The notes: generated from the letters alone by a model not told the origin. A DNA stretch of 64,000 nt from Typhlomys cinereus (GCA_023101885.1 JALPQD010000004.1:9433688-9497687); one strand, 5' to 3'; counted from the stretch's first letter, positions 46,756-59,170 are shown. Translations and numbers: made by a program.

Positions 46756-47204
46756 AATAAAAATAAGAAAATTCCACCCCAGGCTCAAAAAATTACAGGG
46801 AAATGCCTGAGTCTTGCCAACGCTCTAGTAAAGAGAAATTCTGATCCTACCCTGCACATTTTCCAAGCCAGTCTTAACTAAGTCTAAAGCACACTACAAC
46901 AGAGACAAACAGCAAAAATAGTTATGTTTTGGGCAGAGGGTAATTATGGTTTATTTTTATAGTTATTTTCCACACATACATTTCTAAAATGAAAAAGTAG
47001 TCATGTAATGTAAGAAGAGATGAGAGTCTTTTCTGACTTTTTACACACTGATCACAAAATCTGTGAAAAACAAACATTCTATATCATTTCTATCCTAAAC
47101 TAATCTTTCAATTTCTCCTCTTTTAGAATACCTTCAGGATGTATAGAATTCAAAGGTGATAGGTTCTCTCTATCTCTCTTTCTCTGTTACTCTATTTTTC
47201 TTTT
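46756..47204. other. unassigned intergenic sequence
   Basis: Nothing recognised. Confidence 0.4.
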
Positions 47205-47478
47205 GGCTCACATGGTATTGTCATTGTTGCCATTGAAGGTTGAAGTTTGGGCACATCTGTGAAGAATTAGTATTTAAGGCAATCCCTAATCAGGGCTGTG
47301 GGAGATTATCTACTTGGTGTGAGAAGATCCAACCCATTCCTTTGGCAGGTATATAAGACACAGAGTGACCTGGTTAGAAAGTGACATAAAGGCTCACAAA
47401 CCTGGCATTGGAGGCAAATTTCAGCAAACCATTATAACTAAACTTGGGATCAAGCTATACCATTACAACTGAAGTTCC

Positions 47479-47482
<4 letters not shown>
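47205..47482 (+). mobile_element. MaLR-like LTR fragment
   Basis: 'gaagaattagtatttaaggc', 'gggagattatctacttggtg', 'ggcaggtatataagacacag' and 'gagtgacctggtta' follow the order of the 9.2/20.7 kb LTR body. The 3' end is replaced by, or abuts, a (CA)n repeat at 47483-47522. Confidence 0.65.

Positions 47483-47522
<40 letters not shown>
47483..47522. repeat. (CA)n microsatellite
   Basis: About 20 uninterrupted CA units. Confidence 0.95.
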
Positions 47523-47526
<4 letters not shown>

Positions 47527-47618
47527 CTTAACATAGTTCTTATGATGGAAAGTAAACATTGACTTAATAATGTCTAAAACATAGTGGACATCCAATGTAC
47601 TATTAAAAGAGATGAAGC

Positions 47619-47918
47619 GGGGGGGGGGGGCTGGAGAGGTGGCTCAGGGGTTAAGCCTCCGCCTTGCAGGCGGAAGGTCCTGAGTTCGGATCCCAGATCC
47701 CACGTATAGACGCCAGGCAGAAGCGGGGGCGGCCTGCGTTTCCGGTCCTGGTAGGGCAGAGCCTGTGAATCCCGGGGCAGAAGGAGGTGGAGGCGTCCAT
47801 GGTGGTTCGCGAATTCGTCCGTGGTTCTACACATACACAGACACACACACACACACACACGCGCGCGCACACACATACACACGCACATGCGCACAGTTGA
47901 ATAAAAAAAAATTTTTTT
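47619..47918 (+). mobile_element. young CpG-rich SINE, plus strand, with TSD
   Basis: A G-run, then ctggagaggtggctcagggg (box A), 'gagttcggatccc' (box B), 'gcggcctgcgtttccggtcc', 'ggaggcgtccatggtggttc', CA/CG repeat, gttgaataaaaaa and a T-run. A perfect 13-bp duplication, aaagagatgaagc, lies at 47606-47618 and 47919-47931. It is the cleanest copy for a family consensus. AATAAA plus a T-run near the end fits the T-plus class of SINEs. Confidence 0.94.
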
Positions 47919-47931
47919 AAAGAGATGAAGC

Positions 47932-50632
47932 ATCTTTACTTCTACATACTATATTACATACTTGGAAAGTGAACACTGACTTAACAATAATGTCTATACA
48001 TAATGAATGTCCAAAGCAGTATTAATTGTCCTTTAATGACTTTGAATACATTGTTTTCTGGTCCAGGGTCTTTTCCAAGATCACAGGTTTCATTCTTCTT
48101 GTCTTCCTAAATCCAGAATAATTTTGAATTTTGTTTTCGTATTAAACTTTCTGACCTTGATAGTTTTAAAGAGTATAAACATTTCAATGTATAGAATGTT
48201 TCAAAAATTAAAATTTTCTGCTGTTTCCTCAGATTTTTACTCTTAATAATTATGCATTTTTGAAAATGTTAGAATTATCTTTTTCTTTGTATCACAAGAC
48301 AGATGATGAATGTAGGTTTGTAACTTCAATGGTGATTTTGTAAGTTAAAGAAAGTAACTAATAATTTGGAGTTATATAATTTAGGGTCAAAGATTCATTA
48401 TCAAACATTTAAATTTTGATTAATTAATCATGAGCTATCACCTCCAGCCTTCATTAATGATTATTGCCTGAAACAATTATTAATTACTAATCAAAATTAG
48501 TGAGTCACTTCTGTATTATCAAAATTCTATTTTTAAAATGACACTTTTATCTTCCTCACCTGTCATCTTTTTACATTTTTAGATCACTATATACTTAATG
48601 AAGTTTTATTCTATTTCGTAGGCTATTACTCATTGTTTTAATGTATTTCATGCTAAAAATGATACAGATTTAGCACATGGGAGTAGACAAACTTTCTCAT
48701 GAATCCTTCTGTCTAGATTTTCTTTTCATTTCTTTATGTAACTAGCTATAAACTTCGAAAGGTAGTGAACATGTCTATCTAACTGAGAAGTAGCTTGTGC
48801 ACAGTGAATCATTACATACCTTTTTTTTTTCTAATTGTCTGTCAACAGTCTCCTGCAGCTGCAAGCCACAGTTATAGGGTACCATGGTCAGGGGTTAATG
48901 AAACAGGTAATGAGGGAGATGGTCTGATTGATTACTTTGTGGTGCAGTAATCAGGAACTCCTTAATTTAACCTGGGTCAATTATTAACACTTCATGAAGA
49001 AACAATGAGCACATCCCTTGTTATAATTGTTGACTTACATAGAAATCCTGCTAATAGAGGAAGTCTATTATCAGCCTTTATTAAGAACTGCTCAGTCCAA
49101 ATCCAGCCAGAAAGTACAGGAAGTTCCCATTTGGAGTCTTCCAAATTTCTATGTAAGTGTTACCTGTTGCTTATGAAATATACATACATCATGAAAACTT
49201 TTGAAGGTCCATGGAGATCATTTCCCTTCTTGCTCTTGTTCCTGGTTTCCTATGGACACCTTAACCTTCTCATTTTGTCGTCATGAAGATGACCACAGTA
49301 AAAGTGTCCTGGAGTACTTATTTGTGAGTACTTGCTATTTCGAAGGGGAGCAAGAAATACCTTTGCACTTATTTTAGCTTAATTAGCTTAATTTAAGTGT
49401 CAGAGCACATGGTGAGAGTTGGGATGGAGTGGAAGATTTGTGCAGCAATGTCTCCGCACCAAACATTCAGACCCGCATTGGACAGGAAGTTTTCAAAATG
49501 CCTCAGGACATCTGGAGAAGTTGTTAAGTTAAAAGTTAGTGAGCCTTATTCAGAATTCCCAGTTCTATCCCTGGTTTCAGAACAGAAAAATACTTTGTAC
49601 TTCTGAAATATCTCAAATGATATTGATGCTGTTCTTTTAAAAGTTTTGAAAGCTTTTGATGGAGGGAAAACAAAATTGAATCTACTGTAATAAGAAAGTG
49701 GACCTTCACCCCAGGGACTTGACATTAACCTATGCTTACTTGATTTTATGATCATGTTAGGATGGAGGTTAAAAAGTAAGAAAGAATATAAGTTGTAAAA
49801 GGTCTGCTTCAGCAAAAGGCTAATGAGACCTGCCTATCTTTGCTTGTAAAGTGATAGAGCCCCAACATACACAGGAGGAATATTGATGCATTGCTTTATC
49901 ACCATACTGAATGGTAACAGGTGAATAAGCTTTTTATTTGGCCCCATGGTTAAACATTGTTTTGAAGATTAAGTGTGTCTTAGAAAGAAATGCATCTTCC
50001 TTTACTGACTCACAGCTATTAATGGTCTTTAATCCTAAAGGTAGGAAAGCCTTTATTTACCCTTTAGAGTAACAATGCTCCTTCCAGTTTAGAAGTAATC
50101 TCTTGCAGCTACTTACCTGACTAGTTTAGAATGTACCCTCACACATCTGAGCTTCAGGAATCATAGAACACAGATACATGTGCCCATCATCTACTCAAAT
50201 TCTCGAGGAAGTGCTCATATGATTACCTCAAAGCTTCTTAACACAGCCATAGTGAAGCATATGACACTTATTGGAGTCATTTTGTTCTGCACTGTTAATT
50301 TCCCTTTTTGTTTTTCAAGAGAAACCACTGGGTTTAGGTGCAGAATTAGGTAAAGTGTGAGGTCTTTTGATGAAAATATTATGGCTTTGAGTCAAAACCA
50401 AGCTTTTGGTAGAGTCTGTAGAGCCAGCCCTGGTGACCTCACTTCTGATCATTTAGGGGATGTCATTTCCTGTGCTCTTTCCTGGTGCTCCATGAGTCGT
50501 ACTGTTTCAGTTTCCTGTCAGCAAATGTGATTCTATTGCTGCATCACATACTCAGTCCTTTTTACATTTGATTTATTTGCTAGTCTTAGCAAAATAGTGA
50601 CTATCCTGTTGTAAATTCCATGAATTCCTTTC
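47932..50632. other. unassigned intergenic sequence
   Basis: About 2.7 kb with no recognised repeat. A 93-codon plus frame (49005-49286) ends in a hydrophobic segment (PFLLLFLVSYGHL), but there is no family resemblance and no supporting context. A 69-codon frame at 49397-49606 is similarly unsupported. Confidence 0.4.
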
Positions 50633-50994
50633 TGTGATAGTCAGTCCTGGGTGTCAACTAAGATCAGTTGAGACCACAACAGGAAAGAGCAGCTGTGACC
50701 ACCTGAAAAGATTATACCAACCCTAGACCCATTGGAACCTCCATAGATTTCATAGGAACCTCCCAGTAATGGACCATATAAAAGGAACCACAGAATATAG
50801 AAAAGAAGAGATGGTCAGAAATGTTGTAGCTACGTGGATGTCTGCTGTGACTTAGCCTGCCTGCCAGCTTCAGCCAGTTAGCCATGCTATCTCTGCCGTG
50901 TATCTTCCCTCTGGAACTGTAAGTTGAATAAATCTCCCATAAATTGTTTGACTTTGGGTGCTCTCTCACAGCAACAATAAAGAGTAACATTACA
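50633..50994 (+). mobile_element. solo LTR, MaLR-like, divergent subfamily
   Basis: Starts TGTGATAGTCAGTCCTGGG and ends AGTAACATTACA. It carries 'ctggaactgtaagttgaata' with AATAAA, typical of MaLR 3' ends, and a 'ctctcacagcaacaataa' region before the end. Flanks ctttc / ctctc fit a decayed 5-bp duplication. It is 362 bp long. Confidence 0.7.
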
Positions 50995-51264
50995 CTCTCC
51001 TAACCCATACCGCCTAATCTCCATTTCATGCTTTTTTCATTGTACTTTTTTCATAAAATTAATTTTATTATTTATATTTTGACTTTTAAAAGAACTAGTC
51101 AATTTTCTGTACTAAAATGTGCTCTTCATTAAGAGATATAACTTGAGCCTTTGTTTTTTCTCATGTCTGTGTCCAAGTACATAGCCTCTGCCTAGGTTCA
51201 AAGAGATAACCAGTAATACAGCCCTCAGGAATGAATGCTTAGCTATGCAATCCAAACAAAGATC

Positions 51265-51698
51265 TGTCATAATTAAATAAAGGTGTCAACTTTATAGTTG
51301 AAGACATAGAGCTCTGGGAAATATTTATAAAGAATTGGTAGTTGAGTTCAGCCTCAAGTAAGTCTGCAAGAGATTGTCTAATTGATAAGAAGGCTCAGCC
51401 CATGATACTACTCTCTGGTGGGTGAATAAGATAGAAGGAGTTGGTTAAGGTAGTTAGTGTCCTTTGGTATACTTGGCCAGACATACTGGTCTGGCAAATA
51501 AGAATTATCCCTCTCTCAGCAGGTCTGTAACTATAGGGATATGATGTGGCCAGTTCCCTTGGCCCCTAGTATTGGTGTGAATTCCCCTGCCAAGTTGGAT
51601 TAAGAACAATAACCAGACAATCATAAGAGAAAATAAAACTCCTATTTCCCTTAAACTCTCTTGTCATAAATTTATCGGCAACATGAAGAGGAACTACA
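51265..51698 (+). mobile_element. solo LTR, ERVL-MaLR-like, older copy
   Basis: Starts TGTCATAATTAAATAAAGGTG. It matches the 20.7 kb LTR through 'agattgtctaattgataaga', 'acttggccagacatactggt', 'ggccagttcccttggcccct' and 'ttatcggcaacatgaag'. Flanks agatc / agacc may be the decayed duplication. Confidence 0.78.
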
Positions 51699-54394
51699 AG
51701 ACCCTTTGCTTTTTTCATTGTACTTTTAATTGCATATTGGCTGCTATTGAGCTTGCTCCATTTGCTGCTAAGTTACGGGTTTAAGACAATGTCTGGCTTT
51801 AAAGTTTGAGCAATCTGTCACAGTCTGACTCTAACCCTCAATGTTTAAGATCCCAAGACTTCTTTGACCATTTTCTTGTTCAACTTTTCTTCACCATTCA
51901 CCTTCTGATTCTTCTCTTGGCCATGAATGACAAACTTAATGAGTCCCTCAAGTAATTCTTTTTCCAAAAAACAAAACAAATGACATTTATGTTTCCCTTT
52001 GGCTGTCCTGGAAGCTCCAAGTTAATCTCTAAGGCTACTTCCTCAAAGAGTTCAAGGAGAAGATGGGCATATGAAGTTGTTTTGTGATTGATGAAGATCA
52101 GATGAATCCTTAGTAATGTTTTTCCTTCCAGATGACCTGAGTATAACTTATCTTGTTCATTATTAGGAATTGGATATTTATTGAGCAATAGTTTCTTCTT
52201 CCTGCTTATTTAGGAGAAAAGTATTTATTTTGTGTTCTTGGAAAAGATTAAAGAACTATCCTTGGACATGATTATACAGATTCTTAGTCTGGGCCCAGTG
52301 CAAGAAATCACATCAATTCACAGGTTGCCTCCTTCTTTAAGACCCCTGCCTCCCTGAGGTGATTATCTTGCAGAGCAGCACTGTGGACAGGGGTGCACCC
52401 TAGTTATATGCTCTAATATGCTCAATTTCCTGCACTGACAACTGATTTATTTGTTTATTATGCCAGACATCAAGATTTTGTTGGAATTTTTAATCTCGAC
52501 TTTCAGGAATTGCTATGTGGCACATGTATAATTCTTTGACATAATTTCAATGCCAAACACACTTCAGTGCTTACTGTTAGAATGTGTATAATATCATTTT
52601 CTCCCCTTTTCAAATTGCTTATTTTACTCCTTTAATCTCCTATTACCGAGAGTTCTTTATGAAAAATGTTATTCAGCTTGGTGTGATCTTTGGGTTCTAA
52701 TATATCTGTTACCATTACTTCATATAAGAAAGACCATTGGATTGATCCTAAAATTAAGAATAATTATTAATTAATTAATATAATTAGTAACTTTTTAATT
52801 CATTAAATTTGCATAAATATTATAAATAAAAACATTAAGTACCAAACTATTTCCCTGTAAGATATACACATTACTAACTCATTCCTTTTTAAAATTTTTC
52901 CTAGTTTTTCCTCCCAAATGGGATGAAGGACCCATATTTCCTCAGCAGTCAGAATGTTCAGGTTCTTTACTGTTACAGGTGATTGCTGAGTATCTTTTTT
53001 AGCTGTACAATTAGAAAGCTTTTCAGGTAGAGATTCCCACATTCTTTCAAATGTTGGATCTTATTAGTATAGCAAGGAACCCAAGTTCTCTGAATCTGAG
53101 AGCAGTTGGAGAAAGTAGTTATCTTGATGTTTCAAATGTGATTCATTTAAATGCATAAAAATAAAGATTATTGCTTAGAAGGGTAAGTAAACAAAAGCAA
53201 TTAAACTTCTGTGACCTTTTAGCCTTGTATTTTTTATTTCTAAAATTTACACAATTGAGGCTCCAATCTTTAAAAAATGTTATTTATCTGCAAATTAATT
53301 TTAGGGAAAAATAGAAGACATGAGGTAGATAAGAAATAATGCTTACATATGTTTCGCAAAAAAGGTGATTTTTCTGTTTTAAACGTTCAATGGAATGCAA
53401 ACCAACCATCTTAAACCCAGGCAACTTCATTTTTCACCTGAGACTTTCAAGGTCCATTTCAGTTCCCCAGAATGATGCCATTAAATATATCTCCAGGCCG
53501 GTGGTGGGGAGAGATTGAATTTCATGGATATAGGGAAGCTTTTCTGGGGCCAAGGTCTACATGGGGATCTGGCCGCCCTTGCAGCCTCAGATGTTCCAAA
53601 CTGCTGACAAGCAAATGGTTGGTGCCTAGTTTTCATACCTCACAGGAATATGAGAGCCCAGGCAGCCCAACTCCAGTTGGTGTACATGCATCCTGAGCAG
53701 GAAGCTGGGGCTCTTTTGCCCATACGGCAGGGTGCTTCTGCACCATATTTCAGAGAGTCGCAGTTTTCAGAGAATGTCCTAACAGTTTCAAAATGACATT
53801 TTTATGTGGTCTAATGTTCCTAATTTGCTACAACTTATATTACGTCTCTCCTTGCCTAAACCATGGACCAGATGGAATACATTCTGGTTAGGCATCCAGA
53901 CAGTTACTATTTACGGGATAATGTAGCCTTTAAAATTTTTTCACAAGAAACTAAGAGTCTGATTTTAGTACTCTCTACTCACACAATGAAATTTATGCCA
54001 AGATAAATTTTAGCCTTCAATATTACCTTTGGATCGGAAACATCGTATCTTGGGTTTTGGAATCTGTGTGATTTTTTTCATGTATTTTCTGATAGCTGTC
54101 AGCTAACACATGTAATAAGACATAAATATGTGTCAAAGCATAAACACTTTCTCTACTTCAAAAAATTTAATTTCTGCGTCAGCATAAAAATACAGTCGAT
54201 ATAAATTGTATGGATGGAGTTGTCCTTTCACATATTTGAACGTATTTCTGCCACATCAATTTTAGTTTCCAATACAATTTGGAAAAATTTTTGAATTGAC
54301 TTCTGATAGTCTATCCACTCCTTCAGAACTAAAGCAAATCACCATGTTGGAGCCCAGTGGTCTCCTTTCAGTTACCAAACTCTTTGATATTGTA
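51699..54394. other. unassigned intergenic sequence
   Basis: No recognised gene or repeat. Frames at 51898-52188 (minus), 52803-53042 (minus) and 53472-53696 (plus) show no domain. AT-rich alternation lies at 52755-52810. Confidence 0.4.
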
Positions 54395-54760
54395 CTAGTT
54401 GCTCTTCTTTGTTACTGAGAGACACCGCTCAAAAGTCAAACAACTTAAAGGAGAAAGGGAGATTTCTTTAGCTATGGTTTCAGAGGGGAAATACAATCCA
54501 TTATGGTGGGAAAGGTATGGCTGGATGGCAGAAGCTGGAGACAGTCTAAGTGACCTTCTTCATGGAGCCTGAGAGTTGCTGTTAGCTCGAGCAGATTCAC
54601 TCACTCAAGCAGGGCAGGACTAATCAACCTCAAGACCCACCCTCTGTGACTGCCTTCCTCAAAAAAGGATCCACATCTTAGAGTGCCATGACCTTTCCAA
54701 ACAATTAAAGAGTCAAAAACATAAGGCTGTAGAGGAAAACTCACATTTCAAATCATGACA
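54395..54760 (-). repeat. MaLR-like LTR (3' LTR of a minus-strand provirus)
   Basis: On the plus strand 'ttgctcttctttgttactga', 'ctatggtttcagaggggaaa', 'ccattatggtgggaaaggta', 'cctcaagacccaccctctgt' and an end 'aaatcatgaca'. It is immediately followed by ctccacctctggcccc, the complement of the MaLR polypurine tract. Confidence 0.75.
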
Positions 54761-55649
54761 CTCCACCTCTGGCCCCCACAGGCTCATTGCCATCTCAATA
54801 TGCAAACCATACTCAATCCAACTTTAAAAGTCCTCACAGAATACATAAGTAGTCCCACCACAATCTAAAGTCTAAAGTCCAAAGTTTCCTGTAAAATTAA
54901 AAGACAAGTTACATATGCCCAACATAAAATGGCACAAAATAAACATAGTCTAAAATGGAGGAATGGAGCATATCCAGAAAAGTTTGGTCCATAACAAAAC
55001 CAGCAGGACAAACTCTAAATCCTATAGCTCCATGTCCAACAGGTGAGCTTCTTGTTCAAATCCTCTCAGTTCCAAAGGACTTCTGTTCCACCCCTCCAAT
55101 GCAGGTGACCATATAATACATAATTTTTTTGAGATATCTCCTCCTACAATGCATAGCTTTTCTTGGCAGATGTCCCACATTGGCTCTGGCATCACTAACA
55201 TCTTCATTTCTCAATGGCAAACTAGGCTTTAACTCCACAGCACAAACTGCCCTTCTTGGGCTACTAAAGTGCAGACTTCCTGTCACATAGTGCCAGGTTT
55301 CCACCATTCTCTGAAACCTTGGAAGAGAGATCCACACTCTCATCCATCTTGAAGTTTTGATGCCTGTAAAACCAGGACCATGTGAATGTCTTTGCCAAGT
55401 TCTGCTATGGTGGTGGATTGGACACTGGCCTCTCCAACTCACAGCTGATTTAGTTTCTCCATACTGATTCTCAGAATCTCTCTTAGGCAGTTGCTTTAGT
55501 TGAGCAGAACCAGAAAATTCCTCTGGACCTCTGACCTTCAATTCTTCCCTTCCAAAAAAAAAAAAAAAAAGATTTTGCATTCTTATTGTTGGGAACCTTC
55601 CTTTAGAGTGTAGTCTCTCCCATGATCCAAATGATTCACCAATTGAGCT
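54761..55649 (-). mobile_element. MaLR-like internal region, minus strand
   Basis: On the plus strand it begins with the antisense polypurine tract and continues 'ggctcattgccatctcaata', 'aaagtctaaagtccaaagtt', 'aaattaaaagacaagttaca'. This is the antisense order of MaLR internal sequence as I know it from human THE1/MST/MLT elements. A 210-codon minus frame covers 55056-55688; I see no retroviral domain in it, and it includes an (A)n tract encoding Phe repeats. A decayed gag-like origin is possible but not shown. Confidence 0.65.
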
Positions 55650-55796
55650 AATCTCTTTAACAAACAGGATAGGGCTAACAAACCTCAAGACCCCACCTTC
55701 TATGACTGCTTTCCTCTAGCAAGACTCAACCTCTTAAAGGTGTCATAATCTTCCCAAGATTCAAGCACAAAAACTCATATTTCAAACTATGAAAGA
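55650..55796 (-). repeat. 5' LTR remnant of the minus-strand MaLR-like provirus
   Basis: 'cctcaagaccccaccttcta', 'gactgctttcctctagcaag' and 'catatttcaaactatgaaa' repeat the last 140 bp of the LTR at 54395-54760, so two LTR pieces bracket the internal region. Confidence 0.7.
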
Positions 55797-56091
55797 TATC
55801 ATAAAATAGCTGAACCTGTTATTTCTTCTCTTTACAGTTTCTACTTAGTAAGCCCATCCCTGTTCCCTTGTCTTTGTGAGTTTTCCTGATTAAACTTTAC
55901 TATTAATTTCCTTTTTCTACATCCTGATCATTGATATGTCTACACCTACTTCATTTTTTGTTTCTTATACCAAATCTCAAATTTAAACAACTTCACTTGT
56001 TCATTCCAGAAGCACAAATCCCCAAATTATTGTTTTGTGAATGATAATTCTGAATGTGTGCCTTGTATAAGTGATAGAAACTATATAATTA

Positions 56092-56272
56092 AATGAGATG
56101 ACTCAGCAGGTAAAGGTATATGTCATTGAACTCTATACCTTTAGTTTGAACCCAGAAACTGATAAGGTGGAAGAGAACAAAATTCTGAACACTGTCCTCT
56201 GACTTCTGTAATTGCAATGGAACATGCATTTGCATACATACACACACACACACACACACATACACCAATCAT
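56092..56272 (+). mobile_element. tRNA-derived SINE (B3/ID-like), diverged
   Basis: 'gagatgactcagcaggtaaa' head, 'agtttgaacccagaaact' box B-like segment, 'tgtcctctgacttctgtaat', a CA repeat, and an 'atcaataaat' tail. Confidence 0.65.
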
Positions 56273-56382
56273 CAATAAATGCTATAAAGTGAAAAATTAC
56301 ATATAGAAGTAAATTTACAAAGATGTAAAATTAATATTCAAAGGTCAATTGTATTTCTATATATTACCAGTTGTCTTGGTTT

Positions 56383-57994
56383 GAAAGGGAGTTGTCCCCT
56401 GCAGGTTGTTATGGGAACAATGGGTTTATGATTGTCTGGATGATTGTCTGGTTGCAGCTCATAGTCCAACATGGCAGGAGAATGCACATAAATACTGGGT
56501 GCTGAGGGCACCCTGGAAGCAAAACATCTACATGCAGCAGAGCTGTGATGCCTGGCACACCCACAAGTGCCTCATTCATCTGCCACTGGAGAAGTCTACA
56601 ATGAGAGACTGTTGCAGATGCCTCACAATCCTGTATCCTTAGCTGTAACACTGAAGACATTAGATGAACACTGTGGCAAAACTGTCATTGAACTGGAAAC
56701 CATGCTTTTCATCACCCTATGGAGATTCTCTGGTCTGAAAATTCAGATTCCTTCAGGGGCTAAAAGCCTAAGTTGAAGCCTTTTTTTGCATTGCAAACAT
56801 TTCGACTGCCTTGACAAAGGGCTTTTCCAGTATAAGTACATAGAAGTGGTACAGTTGCAGTTTAAGTAGACCAAGCTGTGTCAGCCTCACTGCAGAGCCT
56901 TGCAGCAATGTGCAGGTGATACTGGTTTTGTTGCCTGATTGAGAAATTCATGGAGAGCAGCTTAAGCTTGTCACCAAGTGAAAGTTTTGGAGGACCTGAA
57001 AAGGAAGCTGAAACTTACAGATATGTGGAGAGTCCAGAAGGTTGTTGGAGATGCCAGAACTATGGAATATATGCTGAGGCTGTAAGTGCACATTCAACCT
57101 TGTCCAGAGAAAATCTGTTTATGCAACTTTGAGCTGTGAAGAGGGACTGGGATTGCCCAGAATTTTTAGCTGCCTTGGTTACTGATGAGCAAGAAAAGAT
57201 GGACATTGAACTACAGGAAGTGTTATTTAACTTATCAGACTTTAGCCTCAGTTTCACATTTTCTTTAATATTTCTTTAATATTTTATCTGTATTGAAATA
57301 ATTTACTTGATTTGTCCAAACCTTATGGATAAAGAGTTCTGATTTTTTAAAGATTTTTTTAAAAAGAATTTGAATTTTCAAAATGTTAAAAGTGAACTTT
57401 GAATAACTATTCTAAAATTGGGCTTTGAAAAAATTGTATAGGATTTTTAGATTTAATAAATTTTTAATGTGTTGTACATTATAAGATAAATGTAACACAT
57501 ATGTGGACATGGATTTAAAGGGTGCAGCTTAAAATTAATGTACTATTGTGTCAAGTTGACAAAGGGTGGAGTATTCTGGTTAGATATTCATGACAACATG
57601 GCAACTGAAAGCTCTAGGTTCTGGGCCAGTTGTGAGAAATTAGTAGTTCAGTTAAGTCCCATGCAAGCCTGCAGAAGATTGTCTAATTGGTGGGGAAGGC
57701 CCAGACTATAATGGGTAGGAATAGGTTCTGGGCAGGTGAATAAGATGGGGGAGCTATTTGAGGAAGTTGATATCTTTTGGTATATTTGACCAGACATGCT
57801 GTTCAAATGGACAAGTGAGGACTGTCCATCTTAGCAGTCCTGTGGATGTGATGTAGCCAGTTCTCTCAGTTCATGGTGTCATCAAGCTGGAAAAAGAACT
57901 GTAATCAGGCAATAGTAAAACAAAATAAACTTCCTTGTTCCCTTAAGCTGTTTTATACTGGATTTATCTTCAGGAAGGCAGAATAACTGCAACA
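56383..57994 (+). mobile_element. MaLR-like element, plus strand: internal region and 3' LTR
   Basis: Starts tgtcttggtttgaaagggag, resembling the start of an MST/MLT-type LTR, and continues into a region with 'ggattgcccagaatttttag'-type MaLR internal text. A polypurine-like 'caaagggtggagta' at 57561-57574 precedes an LTR that starts near 57574 (tattctggttagatattca) and ends ataactgcaaca at 57994, with 'aataaacttccttgttccct' near its end. A full 5' LTR is not evident. Small frames (56406-56642, 56950-57132) have no domain I recognise. Confidence 0.65.
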
Positions 57995-58135
57995 GAGGAC
58001 GTTACATAAACCTGGCCCCGAGTTCAATCCTTGGAGCCCTAATGGTGGAAGAAGACAACCAACTCCTTAAAATTGTTCTTTGAACTCCATACTATATGTA
58101 TGCAGTGGTGTGTGCATACCTGTTTACCTGTTCTC
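57995..58135 (+). mobile_element. SINE fragment (B3-like)
   Basis: 'cctggccccgagttcaatcc' (box B-like), 'tggtggaagaagacaaccaa' and 'tgaactccatactatatgta' follow the order of B3-type SINE bodies. It begins exactly where the LTR ends. Confidence 0.5.
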
Positions 58136-58900
58136 TCTCTTGTTCTCCTTGCTAAATGAGATATTCATTTCTAAAACCATTTCAATAAATGGTAGATACC
58201 TTTTATCCTCAAATTTCTATTGAATATTTGTTATGTTCTAAAGAACCTTGGTATTTACTGGTCAATCTAGCTCATTTGGAGTTTGTATCCAAAGTAGATT
58301 TATATAAAGGATGTTTGTGGTGATAATGATAGATAACTTACTCTGTAAGTTTTGTTTTGGTCCTAATTCCTGTTAGGCTTTGTTGTGCTTACCTAGTAAA
58401 GAGGAATTTTGTCTTCAGATTTCCTTAACTTATTGGAATAGTATTGAGTCATTTGTTCCTTTAAGCTAAGAAAACATTTATTGGACATTAAATTATTATC
58501 ACTTTATTTTCTGTCTTTAATAATATTTTCTACTTTCTTTAAGATAATTTGTTTTAATTTTCTAGTTTTCATATTAGTTCAATCTTAGAATTATATGTTT
58601 CATGAAGAGTAGAGTCTTTGTATTCATTAACATACATGTCAGCAGAATTTGCTTGTGTAATTATTTGAGAATCTTCATGTTTTCCAGATGCATCTAATTC
58701 CCTTATCAAATATTTATATTTATGCTTCTTTTCTCTGAAGGATGTGAGCTATTATATATCTCTTGTTTCATTCTACTTTGTTGGCCTTGAAAATAGCTGC
58801 TAAACAATGTCTTATTCATTGTTTTTATAGCTTTTCAAATATGTCCATTACAATTTCTCCCATTAATAAATATTTCTTGGTGGATAATACTTTTCTCCTG
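58136..58900. other. unassigned intergenic sequence
   Basis: AT-rich; nothing recognised. Confidence 0.4.
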
Positions 58901-59085
58901 TTTTTCTTTCTTCTCCCTCCGTCCCTCTGTCCCTCCCTCCCTCCTTCACTCCTTCTCTCCCTCCCTCTCTCCTCCCTTCTCTTTCTTTCTCCTTCCTTCC
59001 TCCCTCCCTCCCTCCCTCCCTCCCTCCCTCCCTCCTTCCTCTCCTCCTCCTTCCTTCCTCCCTCTCTCTCCTCCTTCCTTCCTCT

Positions 59086-59118
<33 letters not shown>

Positions 59119-59170
59119 TTTCTTTCTTTCTTTCTTTCTTCTTTCTTTCTTTCTTTCTTTCTCTCTCTTT
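58901..59170. repeat. long polypyrimidine tract (CCCT/CCTT/TTTC)n
   Basis: About 270 bp almost purely C/T on the plus strand, moving from CCCT/CCCTCC units (58915-59075) to TTTC units (59085-59165). The long frames on both strands (58763-59179 plus; 58825-59223 minus) translate into Ser/Pro/Leu/Phe or Lys/Glu/Arg repeats and are artefacts. Confidence 0.97.

Noticed and set aside
47829..47890. Repeated CA/CG units that might suggest a CRISPR-like array
   Set aside because: They are dinucleotide microsatellite tails of SINEs without spacers, and the genome is mammalian.
49005..49286. 93-codon frame with a hydrophobic C-terminal segment, possibly a small membrane protein
   Set aside because: No homologous family recognised, no Kozak or exon context that decides for it, and frames of this length are expected by chance in 64 kb.
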